Positions 46,337 to 55,470 are shown, counted from the first letter of the stretch. The stretch: 59,183 nucleotides of DNA from Chitinivibrionales bacterium (GCA_028278335.1 JANQEN010000033.1:1-59183), one strand, 5' to 3'. Notes: a model not told the origin generated them from the letters alone. Numbers and translations: made by a program.

Positions 46337-46551
46337 TATTTAGTAGCCTTCTTAGTTTTTTTATGTTGACTAATAAACTCTTTCCATCTCTTAAATCCAG
46401 TAGCGCTCTTTTTGGCTTTTTCAAGTTCTAAAGAGTCCTCAAGGTCTTCGATTTCATCCTGGATTTTATCAAAATCGGTAATGCTAAGCTGTACCTGTTT
46501 TTTCTTCCCTTTGGCATCTGTAACAAAGGACAAACTTCTTAAGGCAACCAT
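46336..46551 (-). CDS. Antitoxin partner of the RelE/ParE toxin
   Basis: 71 residues. An N-terminal beta strand (RSLSFVTDAKGKKKQVQLSITDFDKI) is followed by an acidic helix (QDEIEDLEDSLELEKAKK) and a basic C-terminal helix (GFKRWKEFISQHKKTKKATK). This fits a Phd/RelB-like antitoxin with one toxin-wrapping helix. It is immediately upstream of, and overlaps, the toxin gene. Confidence 0.8.
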   Translation of the reverse strand: MVALRSLSFVTDAKGKKKQVQLSITDFDKIQDEIEDLEDSLELEKAKKSATGFKRWKEFISQHKKTKKATK

Positions 46552-46857
46552 ATTTCTATTTCCCTGTTTTAATAATTACATGTAAATCTATTATACAATA
46601 AAATATAGCATAGAAATTATGAAAAGGATATATAAATATATAGCCCTGCAATAGCACAATTACCCTAAGTGAAAAATAACTTTAAATATAGACTATAATA
46701 AAAGACCATCAAGACTCATTGTCTCTAAATGAGCCGCTAAAGCATAAATTACATAATCGAGTTTGGTCTCCTTTATCACCGACAAAGATCTTCTTTTTGC
46801 AGGGAAAACATTTGCTTTGTAGGTGATATGAAAATGTTTTAGCGTTGATGGGACTTA
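46552..46857. other. Gene-free stretch upstream of the antitoxin
   Basis: AT-rich DNA that should contain the promoter of the toxin-antitoxin pair. No motif strong enough to place was found. Confidence 0.3.
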
Positions 46858-46984
46858 AAACAGCGACGGTGATTGACTCAAACAGCGCCGATGTTTTTCT
46901 GAAACAGCGTCGGTGTTTATTGCAAACACCGACGGTATTTGATTTAAACAGCGTCGCTGTTTAAGATAAACGGTGTCAGCATTT
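46858..46984. repeat. 22-bp iteron array, six palindromic units
   Basis: Units of 17 bases at 46858, 46880, 46902, 46924, 46946 and 46968 follow AAACAGCG-N-CGGTGTTT and are imperfect palindromes. They are separated by exactly five bases of unrelated sequence (GACTC, TTCTG, ATTGC, GATTT, AAGAT). The spacing of two helical turns puts every unit on the same face of DNA. A weaker unit may precede the first. Confidence 0.85.
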
Positions 46985-47251
46985 TTGTTGTGAAGAGGGG
47001 CTCTTAAATAAAATTGGAGTGAAAACCATGGGAATTCAACATTAGTATACACCCTACAAAGCATGGTTTCCACTCCTTTCTGGCACAGATGTTAACATTC
47101 CTAATACGGCTATGTAATCAAGGATATTGTTGAGAATTATAAAAAATTTAATCATTCTGAAAAGTTAAATCAGTGTTTAAAATAGAAATCAAAGAGTTTT
47201 TTCTGATTGTGTGGCATGTTTGTATACCCCACGTCACTATTTGTGAATGAA

Positions 47252-47440
47252 GATCGTCGGGCCACTGCCCGACAGCAGTCTTACCTTTTTTCTACAGCAA
47301 AAAAAGGTAAGCCAAAAATGCCGCCCCGCAATCGCACTGATCGCATGTCTGTTTGGTCGCTTCGTTAACTCGCCCTTTGGGCTCGAACAGAACTCAGCTT
47401 TTCCCAAACATCCATACGGTGCGATTGAAGGGGATTAAAA
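47252..47440 (+). repeat. GATCGTCGGG...GATTGAAGGGG repeat, copy 1
   Basis: It opens with GTCGGG-CCACT-GCCCGAC, then an internal hairpin (CTTACCTTTTTT with AAAAAAGGTAAG), CCCCGCAATCGC, and ends CGGTGCGATTGAAGGGGAT. The second copy is at 51706-51970. CCCCGCAATCGC and GCGATTGAAGGGG are partly complementary, so the whole element may close on itself. Short frames inside are not genes. Confidence 0.8.
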
Positions 47441-47501
47441 AATCAACTGAAAAGAGTGCTAAATATCTTTACTTGTAAGAATTGCATATTTTTTTAGCAG
47501 T

Positions 47502-47750
47502 AAGGGATTCGCTGGTCAGCTTAAACCCAGATTACGCAGTAGGAGTAGATGCAGAAGTGCAAGATTATGATTTAGTAAGACGTGAAGGCTTTGAAGGGCA
47601 TATCTACAAGGTGATATGGCCGAAAAGCCTGAATGTCTTAATGGGCATAAGGTTGTGCTTCTGCGCTGCTTCCTATTGCATAATCTGGGTTTAAATGCAG
47701 TCGTACCAGTGTCTGCTGCGCGGTGCTTCGCTTCGCTCGCAATGACTTGT
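47502..47750 (+). repeat. Fragment of the composite repeat split by a 174-bp element
   Basis: GGGATTCGCTGGTCAGC at the left and ATGCAGTCGTACCAGTGTC at the right are contiguous in sister copies near 10190, 43490 and 44590 (joined by TGAAA). Here 174 bases lie between them. The fragment ends in the GCTTCGCTCGCAATGAC module. Confidence 0.88.
47521..47694. mobile_element. 174-bp palindromic-ended element
   Basis: The ends are inverted repeats: TTAAACCCAGATTACGCAGT at the left, and the complement of TTAAACCCAGATTATGCAAT at the right. The similarity continues inward for about 35 bases (both reach GCAGAAG). No gene is inside. Related ends are at 1-63 and from 59055. It sits in the loop of the CGCTGGT/ACCAG hairpin of the host repeat. 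It may be a MITE or a decayed insertion-sequence end pair. Confidence 0.82.
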
Positions 47751-47827
47751 GGCACACATGTAGTCGGTGGCTTCGAGTACCTCAGCCAACAGTAGATATG
47801 GTTGCTTAGGGTTCTTGATGACAACAC

Positions 47828-47859
47828 ATAAAAAAAGACCCGTAGTAGTTACGGGTCTT
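47828..47859 (-). terminator. Terminator of the 47890-50031 gene
   Basis: A perfect 10-bp stem (AAGACCCGTA with TACGGGTCTT, 47835-47859) is followed on the minus strand by a U-tract. Confidence 0.92.
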
Positions 47860-47889
47860 TGAAATATTCAACTTTATAAAGGTAGAAGA

Positions 47890-50031
47890 TTAGTGTTTCT
47901 CAAAGGAGTAGCTCTGTCCACCACCGGGAATAATCACCTGGGCACCACCATTGGGCATGATTCTAAAGGAGTATTCGTAGGTGGTTTTGGGATCAACAGT
48001 GATAAGATGCTCTAAGCGACCACGCTCTGGTACATAGGTCATGTACGAACCAGTTGGATCAATAATGGCCTTGGTATTGGGACTGGAGGCCTTAACAAAC
48101 ATACGGACCAGCAATTTGTTGAGCTCCTCATAGCCGTAGGTCACGGTTTCGCTTCCTGCTGTGGCGGTTTCACTAAAGGTATACTGGCTATAATCGATCT
48201 CGATAATCGTAGGATCGGGCTTGAAGTTGATCATGGGAAAGAGGTCTTTGCTGGAATGAACGTAGCGTCTCTTGGCAGTCTCCTTCATCCAGGCATTAAA
48301 GACATAGTCATTAGCATCCACCCGGGTATCTCCCCAAACAGGAAAAATCTTGGTTGGTGATGCATCCTGATAGGTATAGGGCGAAGTCCAGGTGCCCGCA
48401 TAGATTTTACTAAAATCAATATCAATAACATACTGCTCATCTTTCCAGAAGTAATCCCATTGGTAGCGCTGCCAATTTTGATTGATGTAGCTGATCGCTT
48501 CGATATCATACTCCTCAACAAGATCAAAAAATGGTCTAAACCACATATCCCAGCAGGTCTTACCCAGAGGAGTGTCCATGGTGATCATCTGAGCACACTC
48601 GGCAAGCATAACCGGCTTGTCCTTTTCACGGGCAAAATTGATGATCTTTTTAGTATTCTTTAAATAGAGGTTCTTTTGATCATTGACTGCATTGGAGTCG
48701 ATAGGTTGACCATATTGATCATGGGTACGATCAAGGTGATCAAAATAGGAGATTGCCACCCAGTCAACATACTCATCACCGGGCCACCACAGTCCATGGA
48801 CAAAATCATAGAGACTCTCGTCAATGCCGAAATCACGATTGGGGCGATTGTAAGTCACATGCCAGACAAAGGCCACATTCGGTGCGATCGCCTTGGTTAA
48901 TTTATATATGTGTTGATAGGCTTCCGCATACCGACGATAGTGGAAGCGCCCTTCGATTTCATATCCTACGCGAAGCATGACCGGCACATTTGACTCTTTG
49001 TAATAGTGGGCGCGCTTTTTAATAAGATCATCGTGCTCACCGGCAATAGTGGAGATAAGAAGATCCTCATTATAGGGGCGCACTTCACCACAGAGCCAGA
49101 GTCCATCCTGTATTACAATATCATCAAACTCAGCAAGCCAGTGATGAAAATCGTAGCGACTCTCCGGCTCTTGAATACTATCGGGGTGTGGTGTGGTAAA
49201 GGTCACATCAAAGCCCTTCATGGTGTTTATCTGGGAGTAGGTCATAAAGCCGGCGGGCACCTTTTTAGAAGCTGCCACATAGTCCATCATGGGCTTTGTG
49301 TTTTGTCCGATGATGACTAATGTTTTTCCATCCGGTGGCTCATACAATTCCAAGTGTGTGTCCTGCTCAAGGACAATGTCGTGGTTACCGGAAAGCGACT
49401 CAATAGCTTTTTTTGCCAATTTATAACCAGTTTTTTCAACTTTAATTTTATCAATCTCCGCAGCACCATTTGCGTAAGCTGTTGCTACGGTATTTGAAAA
49501 TCCCTTTGAAACAATGTGCCTATGCCCTTGATGGAGCGAGGATATTTTTGCTTGGGTAGACCAAGCATCAATACCAATACGAAGAATGTACACCGAGGTA
49601 GCAACCTGATTGAGCGGGAGCACATAGGCATGGGTGCCAGCCACAGGTTCGTTTTTATTTAGGGAGAATATCTTTTTTCCTAAGAGTGAGTAAAGCTCAA
49701 CTGAGACCTGTGAACCATTTTTTACTGTTTCTAAGGAGAGCGTCGGTCCCTTTAAAGCGATTGCAAAATTTTTTAACGTTAGGAGAGGGTTTGTAATTGG
49801 CGTGACTCCATTGATGGTCCATTCACCATTGGCATTAGTTTTAGTATAGAGGCTATCCCGTAAAACCAAACCCACAATTGCACCGGATACACCCTTACCG
49901 GATTTATCCTTTACTGTTCCCCGAAGATCAACACTAAAGGGTGTCGCATACACTTCTACAAGAGCAAAAAGGGTAAGAATTATACATGATATAATGGTAG
50001 AGTGCCATGAGAACGTTAACAGTCTTTTCAT
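47890..50031 (-). CDS. Exported GH26-like glycoside hydrolase with N-terminal accessory modules
   Basis: 713 residues with signal peptide. Residues 35-80 are a carboxypeptidase-regulatory-like fold (RGTVKDKSGKGVSGAIVGL), often found on surface carbohydrate-active proteins. Residues 85-165 resemble a T9SS type-A/FlgD-like module (VSVELYSLLGKKIFSL... ATSVYILRI), unusually placed inside the protein and not at its end. The catalytic domain (about 230-600) is clan GH-A, GH26-like: putative acid/base E358 in VMLRVGYEIEG and nucleophile E478 in PVMLAECAQ. GH26 enzymes are mostly mannanases, but substrate cannot be read here. It follows a paralogue by 93 bases, so both may be one operon. Confidence 0.8.
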   Translation of the reverse strand: MKRLLTFSWHSTIISCIILTLFALVEVYATPFSVDLRGTVKDKSGKGVSGAIVGLVLRDSLYTKTNANGEWTINGVTPITNPLLTLKNFAIALKGPTLSLETVKNGSQVSVELYSLLGKKIFSLNKNEPVAGTHAYVLPLNQVATSVYILRIGIDAWSTQAKISSLHQGHRHIVSKGFSNTVATAYANGAAEIDKIKVEKTGYKLAKKAIESLSGNHDIVLEQDTHLELYEPPDGKTLVIIGQNTKPMMDYVAASKKVPAGFMTYSQINTMKGFDVTFTTPHPDSIQEPESRYDFHHWLAEFDDIVIQDGLWLCGEVRPYNEDLLISTIAGEHDDLIKKRAHYYKESNVPVMLRVGYEIEGRFHYRRYAEAYQHIYKLTKAIAPNVAFVWHVTYNRPNRDFGIDESLYDFVHGLWWPGDEYVDWVAISYFDHLDRTHDQYGQPIDSNAVNDQKNLYLKNTKKIINFAREKDKPVMLAECAQMITMDTPLGKTCWDMWFRPFFDLVEEYDIEAISYINQNWQRYQWDYFWKDEQYVIDIDFSKIYAGTWTSPYTYQDASPTKIFPVWGDTRVDANDYVFNAWMKETAKRRYVHSSKDLFPMINFKPDPTIIEIDYSQYTFSETATAGSETVTYGYEELNKLLVRMFVKASSPNTKAIIDPTGSYMTYVPERGRLEHLITVDPKTTYEYSFRIMPNGGAQVIIPGGGQSYSFEKH

Positions 50032-50124
50032 TGAGTTATTCCTATAATAAAGTTAAAAATTGTACTAATCTATTAGTACTTGAATAGTACTCAAATATAT
50101 ATAAATTTTATTTGAATTTTGTAT

Positions 50125-51525
50125 CTATTTTACGTTAATCATAGAGGCCACGCCCAATTGAACACCCTCAACATTCACCTCTAAAAGATAAAGGCCTTGG
50201 GCCAGGCTGTTTCCGATTTCTGGTTTAACGCAGTTTTGACCAGCCACTCCGCTGTAGGATTGTGTAAATATTTTTTCACCGGTGCAGCTTCTTATAGTGA
50301 TTGCAACAGGCTGCGCTTTAGGAAGATTAAAGTGAATACGGTTAACACCGGATTCAAAGAAAAAACGCCTTTGAGCACTCTTTACAGCAAAACGGGATTT
50401 CTCTATGGGTGTTGCAGATCGAAAGAGGATGGCAAAGAGTGAATCTGACCCATGCATCCATTTTGGTTTTGTAATCTCTGCAAGCCACTTGTTTCGCATG
50501 CCTTCATTTGCTTCAAAACGGGTATCACCCCAATAACCACTTCTATAGGGTGGGCCCCAATTTCGTTGAGCATCCCAATTACAATTGATGTAAGCAACAG
50601 CACGGATAACATCCTTATTGTCCTCAGTGTATTTAAAAAATGGCTTAAACCATTCATCCCAAATTTCATCAGGTGTTTTGGATTTTGTTCCCGTGGCTGG
50701 AGTGCCATCCCACACGGGACTGATCTTTTTCTTGGTGAGGTCGGAAAAATCGTATCCCTGGGGAGTTGACTCTGCTATAAGCACTGGCTTTTTCTCTTTT
50801 CGAGCAAACTCGATAACTTCATTGGCCAATGAGTCTTGCTCTTTATGGGTAATAAACCAGGATAATCCAAACCAGTCAACATACTCGCTTCCCGGGTACC
50901 AATCAGTGATATCCTCGTGGCGACCTTCAATTGCATCATCAATGGGTGATGCACAGGCTTGCCACACAGAGACAAAGTTCTTTCCCCCAATGGGGCGAGC
51001 AATTTTTACTACATGTTGATAGGCTTTTATATACTTTTCTGGAGGATACTTGTTCCAGTTACCATCAAACTCATACCCAATACGGACAAAGACCGGTCTG
51101 TTGGCATTTTTACAAAATTCCCCTAAGTCTTTAAAGGAGCCATCATATTTACCCTCTACAATCTTATTTAGTCCATCGGGAAAGTACTTTTCTACAAGAG
51201 AGAGTCCAATGGAGAGGATTGACTGTTTATAGCGATCAAGGTTTTTTGAGGCATTAAGAGGACCTGCGCCCCATTCACGATCATTATTCAAGGCAGCGTT
51301 ATCGTATCCACCCACATAGGTTGTAGTTCCACCAGGAGTAGGGAAGTGGCCACTCTTGATATATTTATCAATGGAAGAGAGATCCTGTCCAATGATTAAC
51401 AACGTTTTGCCCTCGGGAGGTGTACAGTGTCCACCAATATAAGGGATTTGTGCTATTGTGGAGAATGAAAGAAGAAAAATGAGAATGTGGGTAAGAACCG
51501 GAGATGTTTGCCTATGATTCCTCAT
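50125..51525 (-). CDS. Exported GH26-like glycoside hydrolase with C-terminal sorting module
   Basis: 466 residues. A signal peptide ends near Q26. The GH26-like domain (about 35-385) has putative acid/base E152 (VFVRIGYEFDG) and nucleophile E252 (PVLIAESTP), plus the shared YPGSEYVDWFGLSWF strand. The last 80 residues are a T9SS-type sorting domain (VAITIRSCTGEKIFTQ... LAQGLYLLEV). It shares the catalytic-domain pattern with the next gene on the strand but lacks that gene's N-terminal modules. The pair looks like an old duplication with different domain addition. Probable target: extracellular polysaccharide. Confidence 0.82.
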   Translation of the reverse strand: MRNHRQTSPVLTHILIFLLSFSTIAQIPYIGGHCTPPEGKTLLIIGQDLSSIDKYIKSGHFPTPGGTTTYVGGYDNAALNNDREWGAGPLNASKNLDRYKQSILSIGLSLVEKYFPDGLNKIVEGKYDGSFKDLGEFCKNANRPVFVRIGYEFDGNWNKYPPEKYIKAYQHVVKIARPIGGKNFVSVWQACASPIDDAIEGRHEDITDWYPGSEYVDWFGLSWFITHKEQDSLANEVIEFARKEKKPVLIAESTPQGYDFSDLTKKKISPVWDGTPATGTKSKTPDEIWDEWFKPFFKYTEDNKDVIRAVAYINCNWDAQRNWGPPYRSGYWGDTRFEANEGMRNKWLAEITKPKWMHGSDSLFAILFRSATPIEKSRFAVKSAQRRFFFESGVNRIHFNLPKAQPVAITIRSCTGEKIFTQSYSGVAGQNCVKPEIGNSLAQGLYLLEVNVEGVQLGVASMINVK

Positions 51526-51705
51526 AAGGCCCCCTTCTGAAATTATAATTGCTACTTACATTATTAACTCTGTCTACTAACAAGATAGCCCAACTAATGA
51601 TAAAGACCAATATGAAATTAATTAATAAATTAAACTGATTGATATATTAATATATTTTAATCGCTTTGTTTGATCTTATATATAGTATCCATTTTGATTT
51701 ATAAA

Positions 51706-51970
51706 GATCGTCGGGATACTGCCCGACAGCAGCCATACTTTCTTTGCTTGTGCAAAGAAAGTATACACTCGTAAGCCATGGATGGCTGGAGAGCACGGTG
51801 CCGAAGGCACTGCCCAAAGGGTGTTTGCCACGATGGCAAACATGAACGAAACACACCCCGCAATCGCCCTATTCGCCTCAGGTTCAGGCACTCGTTGAAC
51901 TCGGCTTCACCTCAAACAGCCACTCGTGCTATTCTAAACCATTCGGCGGTGCGATTGAAGGGGATCAAAA
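51706..51970 (+). repeat. GATCGTCGGG...GATTGAAGGGG repeat, copy 2
   Basis: Same ends as 47252-47440 but longer. At the matching internal position it has ATACTTTCTTTGC-TTGT-GCAAAGAAAGTAT, a perfect 13-bp stem of different sequence from copy 1. It also holds extra small hairpins (GTGCCGAAGGCAC, TTTGCCA-CGA-TGGCAAA). Confidence 0.82.
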
Positions 51971-52009
51971 TCAAAAGAGCAATGCCTAAAAACCTTTAAT
52001 CGGATTTTA

Positions 52010-52109
52010 TACCGCTTCTCAATCATTATGTCCTATGTTGTGGTGCGGCATAACTGTTTCTATAAGAGTATTGTCAAAAATCATGGGACAAAACTTTTGA
52101 GAAACAGTA
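52010..52109 (+). mobile_element. About 100-bp TA-flanked MITE, copy 3
   Basis: It runs from TACCGCTTCTCAA to TTGAGAAACAGTA and is nearly identical to copy 2, differing at a handful of positions (for example GTATTGTC for GTTTTGTC, which spoils one pair of the internal hairpin). Confidence 0.85.
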
Positions 52110-52151
52110 TAACAAATCATTTTGTACAATTTGGAATTTAATTGATTTATT

Positions 52152-52187
52152 AAAAAATTGCTTCAGCACATACCTGTGCTGAAGCAA
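52152..52187 (-). terminator. Terminator of the gingipain-like gene
   Basis: TTGCTTCAGCACA-TACC-TGTGCTGAAGCAA is a perfect 13-bp stem (52158-52187), followed on the minus strand by six U. Confidence 0.95.
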
Positions 52188-52233
52188 ATCTATTGCAAGA
52201 GTACTAATATGCTCTTGGCTATCTAGGTAAGGG

Positions 52234-55200
52234 TTATTTCTTGATTATTTTAATTGTTTTGTTATAATCAAGCACCTTCATTTTTACAAAATAGAGACCA
52301 GATGCCAATCTACTCTGTGTTCCATTTAAGGAAAGCGTATAGATACCACTGCTCTTTTGATCGTGAACCAAAGTGCGGATCAACTTACCCTGAGCATTGA
52401 ACAGTGTAATTCGGACAGCAGCCTTTTTTGCTCCCAAATGCGTTGGTAGCTGATAGGTTAAACGAGAATTATAGTATCGAAGTCCAAAGGAGTTTAGAGC
52501 ATGGAGGCCGTTGATAATTGCATTTTGATCTACCGTAAAGGTGCAGGGTACCTTAACTGGAGAGGTGATATCAGCTGAATTATGGGTGATCACCAAGGTG
52601 TCCTTGTAGGTTCCCGTGGTAAGGCCCTTGGAATTAAAGGTCACCTTTACATCCAGATTCTGCAATCCATTCACCGTTCCCTCGGTCGGAGTAACTGACA
52701 ACCAGTAGCTCCAGGTACCATTACTCTGATTTGGATTGAGGGCATTGGGAGATCCATTTGCACCACCAGTCCAATCCTCTTTGGTGTCCGTGTCGCCATT
52801 TCCTTTTCTAAACATATAATTCTGATTCAGGGTTATCCCTGCACCATTCCAGGATGTGCCTGCTGGAGGATCGTCATTGTTACCAGCACTTTTTACAAAA
52901 TCAACTCCCCGTCCAAGAGGATTAATGAGCGATACGGAGAGCTCGGTAACTCCTTGATCCCAGAACATATTATTGCCAACATAGAAGGTTGAGTCATTGG
53001 CTAAGCTTTGGTCATCCATTAATACAACTGTTTTTCCAGATTTTAACACAAAACTGCCAGGAAAGGAGAAGGAGCCAGAGGTGTTTTGATTATCCTTCCA
53101 TTGAACTTTCCAACCGCTCATATCCTGGTCTGGTCCCTGATTCCAAAGTTCTAGGCCGTCAAAGAAGGCATCCACACTGACATACAACTCATTAATAATA
53201 ATCGGGGATGGAGCACCAGCCATAGTTATGGCATAATCCAGTTTTCCCTTACCCTTGTTTTCAATTTTTAGTGTTTTGTCAATTGATTGATTTTGGCCGC
53301 CCTGTGCAGAGAGTGAGGCTGGATTTAGTGCAATTGCTGCTTTCTGTGCAATAGTAAATTGACCTGATTTTCCAATTAGTGTACCACCAACCTCTGATAT
53401 TTGGATTATACATTTCTCAGACACCGCAGTTTCAGGCAGGGTCCATTCATAGGGACTGGTATTGGCAATTGACGCTTCGATAGTTTTAAAGGAGCTGCCA
53501 CCATCAACACTGTACTCGAGCTTTACATTTTGTACATTGGCACCACCGCCAACTTCCCATTTAATGGATAATTTGTCACCCACATAGAAGTGACCACTAG
53601 TAGGTTGGAGAACCTGCAGGTAGGGACCAACCTGTTTGCCTCTAAAAGGGGTTGCCGGATCACCCAATAGATTAGAGGCAAAACAATCCCATTTACGCCG
53701 AGTATTTGTTCTGTGCGAATATTCATTAAATTCACTAAAGTAGGTTAATTCCTTTTGCCAACATCCTTCCCAGAATTTTTGATGCAACTTATGGCTACTA
53801 CCACCGGTGGGTCGACCTGGTGAATACCACCCATAGCGGGAGTTAAAGACCACAGCAAAAAAGGCGGTCCTGGTTGAGTTGGTCATACGTTCACCAATAC
53901 AATCTCTATCAAAGGCACCGGGTATACATCCTTGAGATTTGGCAAAGAGGAACTTGTCGTTAGTTAAGTTTCGTTCGTCACCGTTTCTCATCTTCATGAC
54001 ATAGGAGGTGTTACTATGACCGAAATGGTTACAAATACTGTATTTGCTTTGGTTAAACATTTGAATAAGCCTGCTTTTGTTCCATTTGCCATCTTGGTCA
54101 TACAAGCCATCCCAAGAATAGTCGTTAGGGAAGTAGGATTCTAAGTCCTTCATAGCAGGTTTTGCATAGGTACGACTATCAAGCTCTTCTCCAACACTTA
54201 ATCCATAGGTTAAATAGGGAGAACCAACTGGTGAGGTTTCGTAGGCAATAGTCTTAAATACCTGGTTGGCAAATTCTGTAGTATTTTCTGCAGAGAAACG
54301 GCCGATTTGCACTTCCGCTTCCCAATCATTGTTCCAGGATGAGCCATCAAGACACTGGTAGGGGAGATCGGTGGGAAGATTGTCGGAGGTGCCACCATTG
54401 GAAGCTCGCTGTGTCATAAGAGGAATGATTTGGGTGTCACCACCGAGCAAGACGAACTTGGTATTCCAATTATTATAGGCATCTTTGATAAAGTTACGCA
54501 GTTTGTCCTTACTGCTTGATCCTTGATAATTGGCATTGACATCTGCCATATCCATAACTTTACATTTGAGTCCCTTTGATTCACGATGTTTAACAAGGTC
54601 ACTTAGGCTTGGGGTTGTTGTTGCACTGATAATTGAAGCGTTTGAGACCACGACCCAGTCAAAGTCCTCTCGAGGATTACAGAGTACATAGCCTAGGGAT
54701 TCCTTGGTGTCGATGCCTGCATAGGCATTGAGCATAGAGGGATTCTCTTCGGTTGATGCATAGCCCTCTTGCAGTCGCTCTGCACGGAGGCGAATGCCAT
54801 TGGTCTGTGCTGGAGCAGCCTTCAAAGTAATTTCTATAGCAAAATCTTTAATTAATGAGATCGCACCAGTTTTTGGTATGTAACGGACAGGAAAAATATT
54901 TACATACGCTATTGCAACACCGCAGCGATACTGGATAGATTCCAGTTCATGAGTTTTTGCTGGATATTCAGTTGCCGATGCATAGACATCATTGGCTGGT
55001 TTTGCCCAGGTGATTGTGGTTGAGGAGAGCGGGTGTGGTATTTCACCATAGGAGAGTGTATGTGCTTCTTTACTTTGAACAGTCTTTTTAGCAATAATAC
55101 GAATGTTAGCAACACTCTTTCCTGGTGGAAGAATTACCCGTGAGTAAATATAGGGAACTTCTGGCAGCCCTGGCTCAGAGAGGATACGGGCATTTCCCAT

Positions 55201-55470
55201 TGCACACTGCTCAGTTGCTGTTCCTTGAACAGCTTGATAATCAACCTTTTTAAAGGTAAGGTCTGGTGTGGCATAGTTGAGAATAATTTTACTATTACTC
55301 TCAGAGGCAACCTGCACCATAACCTTTGCTGTCTGTGCATCAAGGTCAGATAGCGCAGCAGAAGGTTTCCATGCACCGGGAGCTGAAAAGACTGAAGTAA
55401 CAGAAACTGCTAAAAGGAGAATGGAAAAGAGTGAAAGACTCCATACTGTTTTGGTTTTTGAAATACGCAT
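52234..55470 (-). CDS. Gingipain-type (C25) cysteine protease with lamin-tail and sorting domains
   Basis: 1078 residues with signal peptide (about 10-30). A propeptide-like region (about 45-260) precedes the C25 catalytic domain (about 265-620). It starts DFDWVVVSNASI and holds FVLLGGDTQIIP, IGRFSAEN, histidine H485 in NHFGHSNTSY and cysteine C515 in SQGCIPGAFD. An Ig-like region follows, then a lamin-tail domain (about 755-880, IIINELYVSVDAFFDGLELWNQG... SGKTVVLMDD). The end is a T9SS type-A module (ITLFNAQGKLIRTL... LASGLYFVKMKV). Gingipain-like proteases of this group are classic T9SS cargo. A strong terminator follows the gene, and its upstream region contains four minus-strand terminator-like hairpins. 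Confidence 0.92.
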   Translation of the reverse strand: MRISKTKTVWSLSLFSILLLAVSVTSVFSAPGAWKPSAALSDLDAQTAKVMVQVASESNSKIILNYATPDLTFKKVDYQAVQGTATEQCAMGNARILSEPGLPEVPYIYSRVILPPGKSVANIRIIAKKTVQSKEAHTLSYGEIPHPLSSTTITWAKPANDVYASATEYPAKTHELESIQYRCGVAIAYVNIFPVRYIPKTGAISLIKDFAIEITLKAAPAQTNGIRLRAERLQEGYASTEENPSMLNAYAGIDTKESLGYVLCNPREDFDWVVVSNASIISATTTPSLSDLVKHRESKGLKCKVMDMADVNANYQGSSSKDKLRNFIKDAYNNWNTKFVLLGGDTQIIPLMTQRASNGGTSDNLPTDLPYQCLDGSSWNNDWEAEVQIGRFSAENTTEFANQVFKTIAYETSPVGSPYLTYGLSVGEELDSRTYAKPAMKDLESYFPNDYSWDGLYDQDGKWNKSRLIQMFNQSKYSICNHFGHSNTSYVMKMRNGDERNLTNDKFLFAKSQGCIPGAFDRDCIGERMTNSTRTAFFAVVFNSRYGWYSPGRPTGGSSHKLHQKFWEGCWQKELTYFSEFNEYSHRTNTRRKWDCFASNLLGDPATPFRGKQVGPYLQVLQPTSGHFYVGDKLSIKWEVGGGANVQNVKLEYSVDGGSSFKTIEASIANTSPYEWTLPETAVSEKCIIQISEVGGTLIGKSGQFTIAQKAAIALNPASLSAQGGQNQSIDKTLKIENKGKGKLDYAITMAGAPSPIIINELYVSVDAFFDGLELWNQGPDQDMSGWKVQWKDNQNTSGSFSFPGSFVLKSGKTVVLMDDQSLANDSTFYVGNNMFWDQGVTELSVSLINPLGRGVDFVKSAGNNDDPPAGTSWNGAGITLNQNYMFRKGNGDTDTKEDWTGGANGSPNALNPNQSNGTWSYWLSVTPTEGTVNGLQNLDVKVTFNSKGLTTGTYKDTLVITHNSADITSPVKVPCTFTVDQNAIINGLHALNSFGLRYYNSRLTYQLPTHLGAKKAAVRITLFNAQGKLIRTLVHDQKSSGIYTLSLNGTQSRLASGLYFVKMKVLDYNKTIKIIKK

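Noticed and set aside
46858..46984. Miniature CRISPR array
   Set aside because: Spacers are only 5 bases, far below any CRISPR spacer, and the units are palindromic iterons.
51647..51999. Small ORFs around 51.7-52.0 kb
   Set aside because: They read the palindromic repeat also found at 47252-47440; no conserved frame exists between the two copies.
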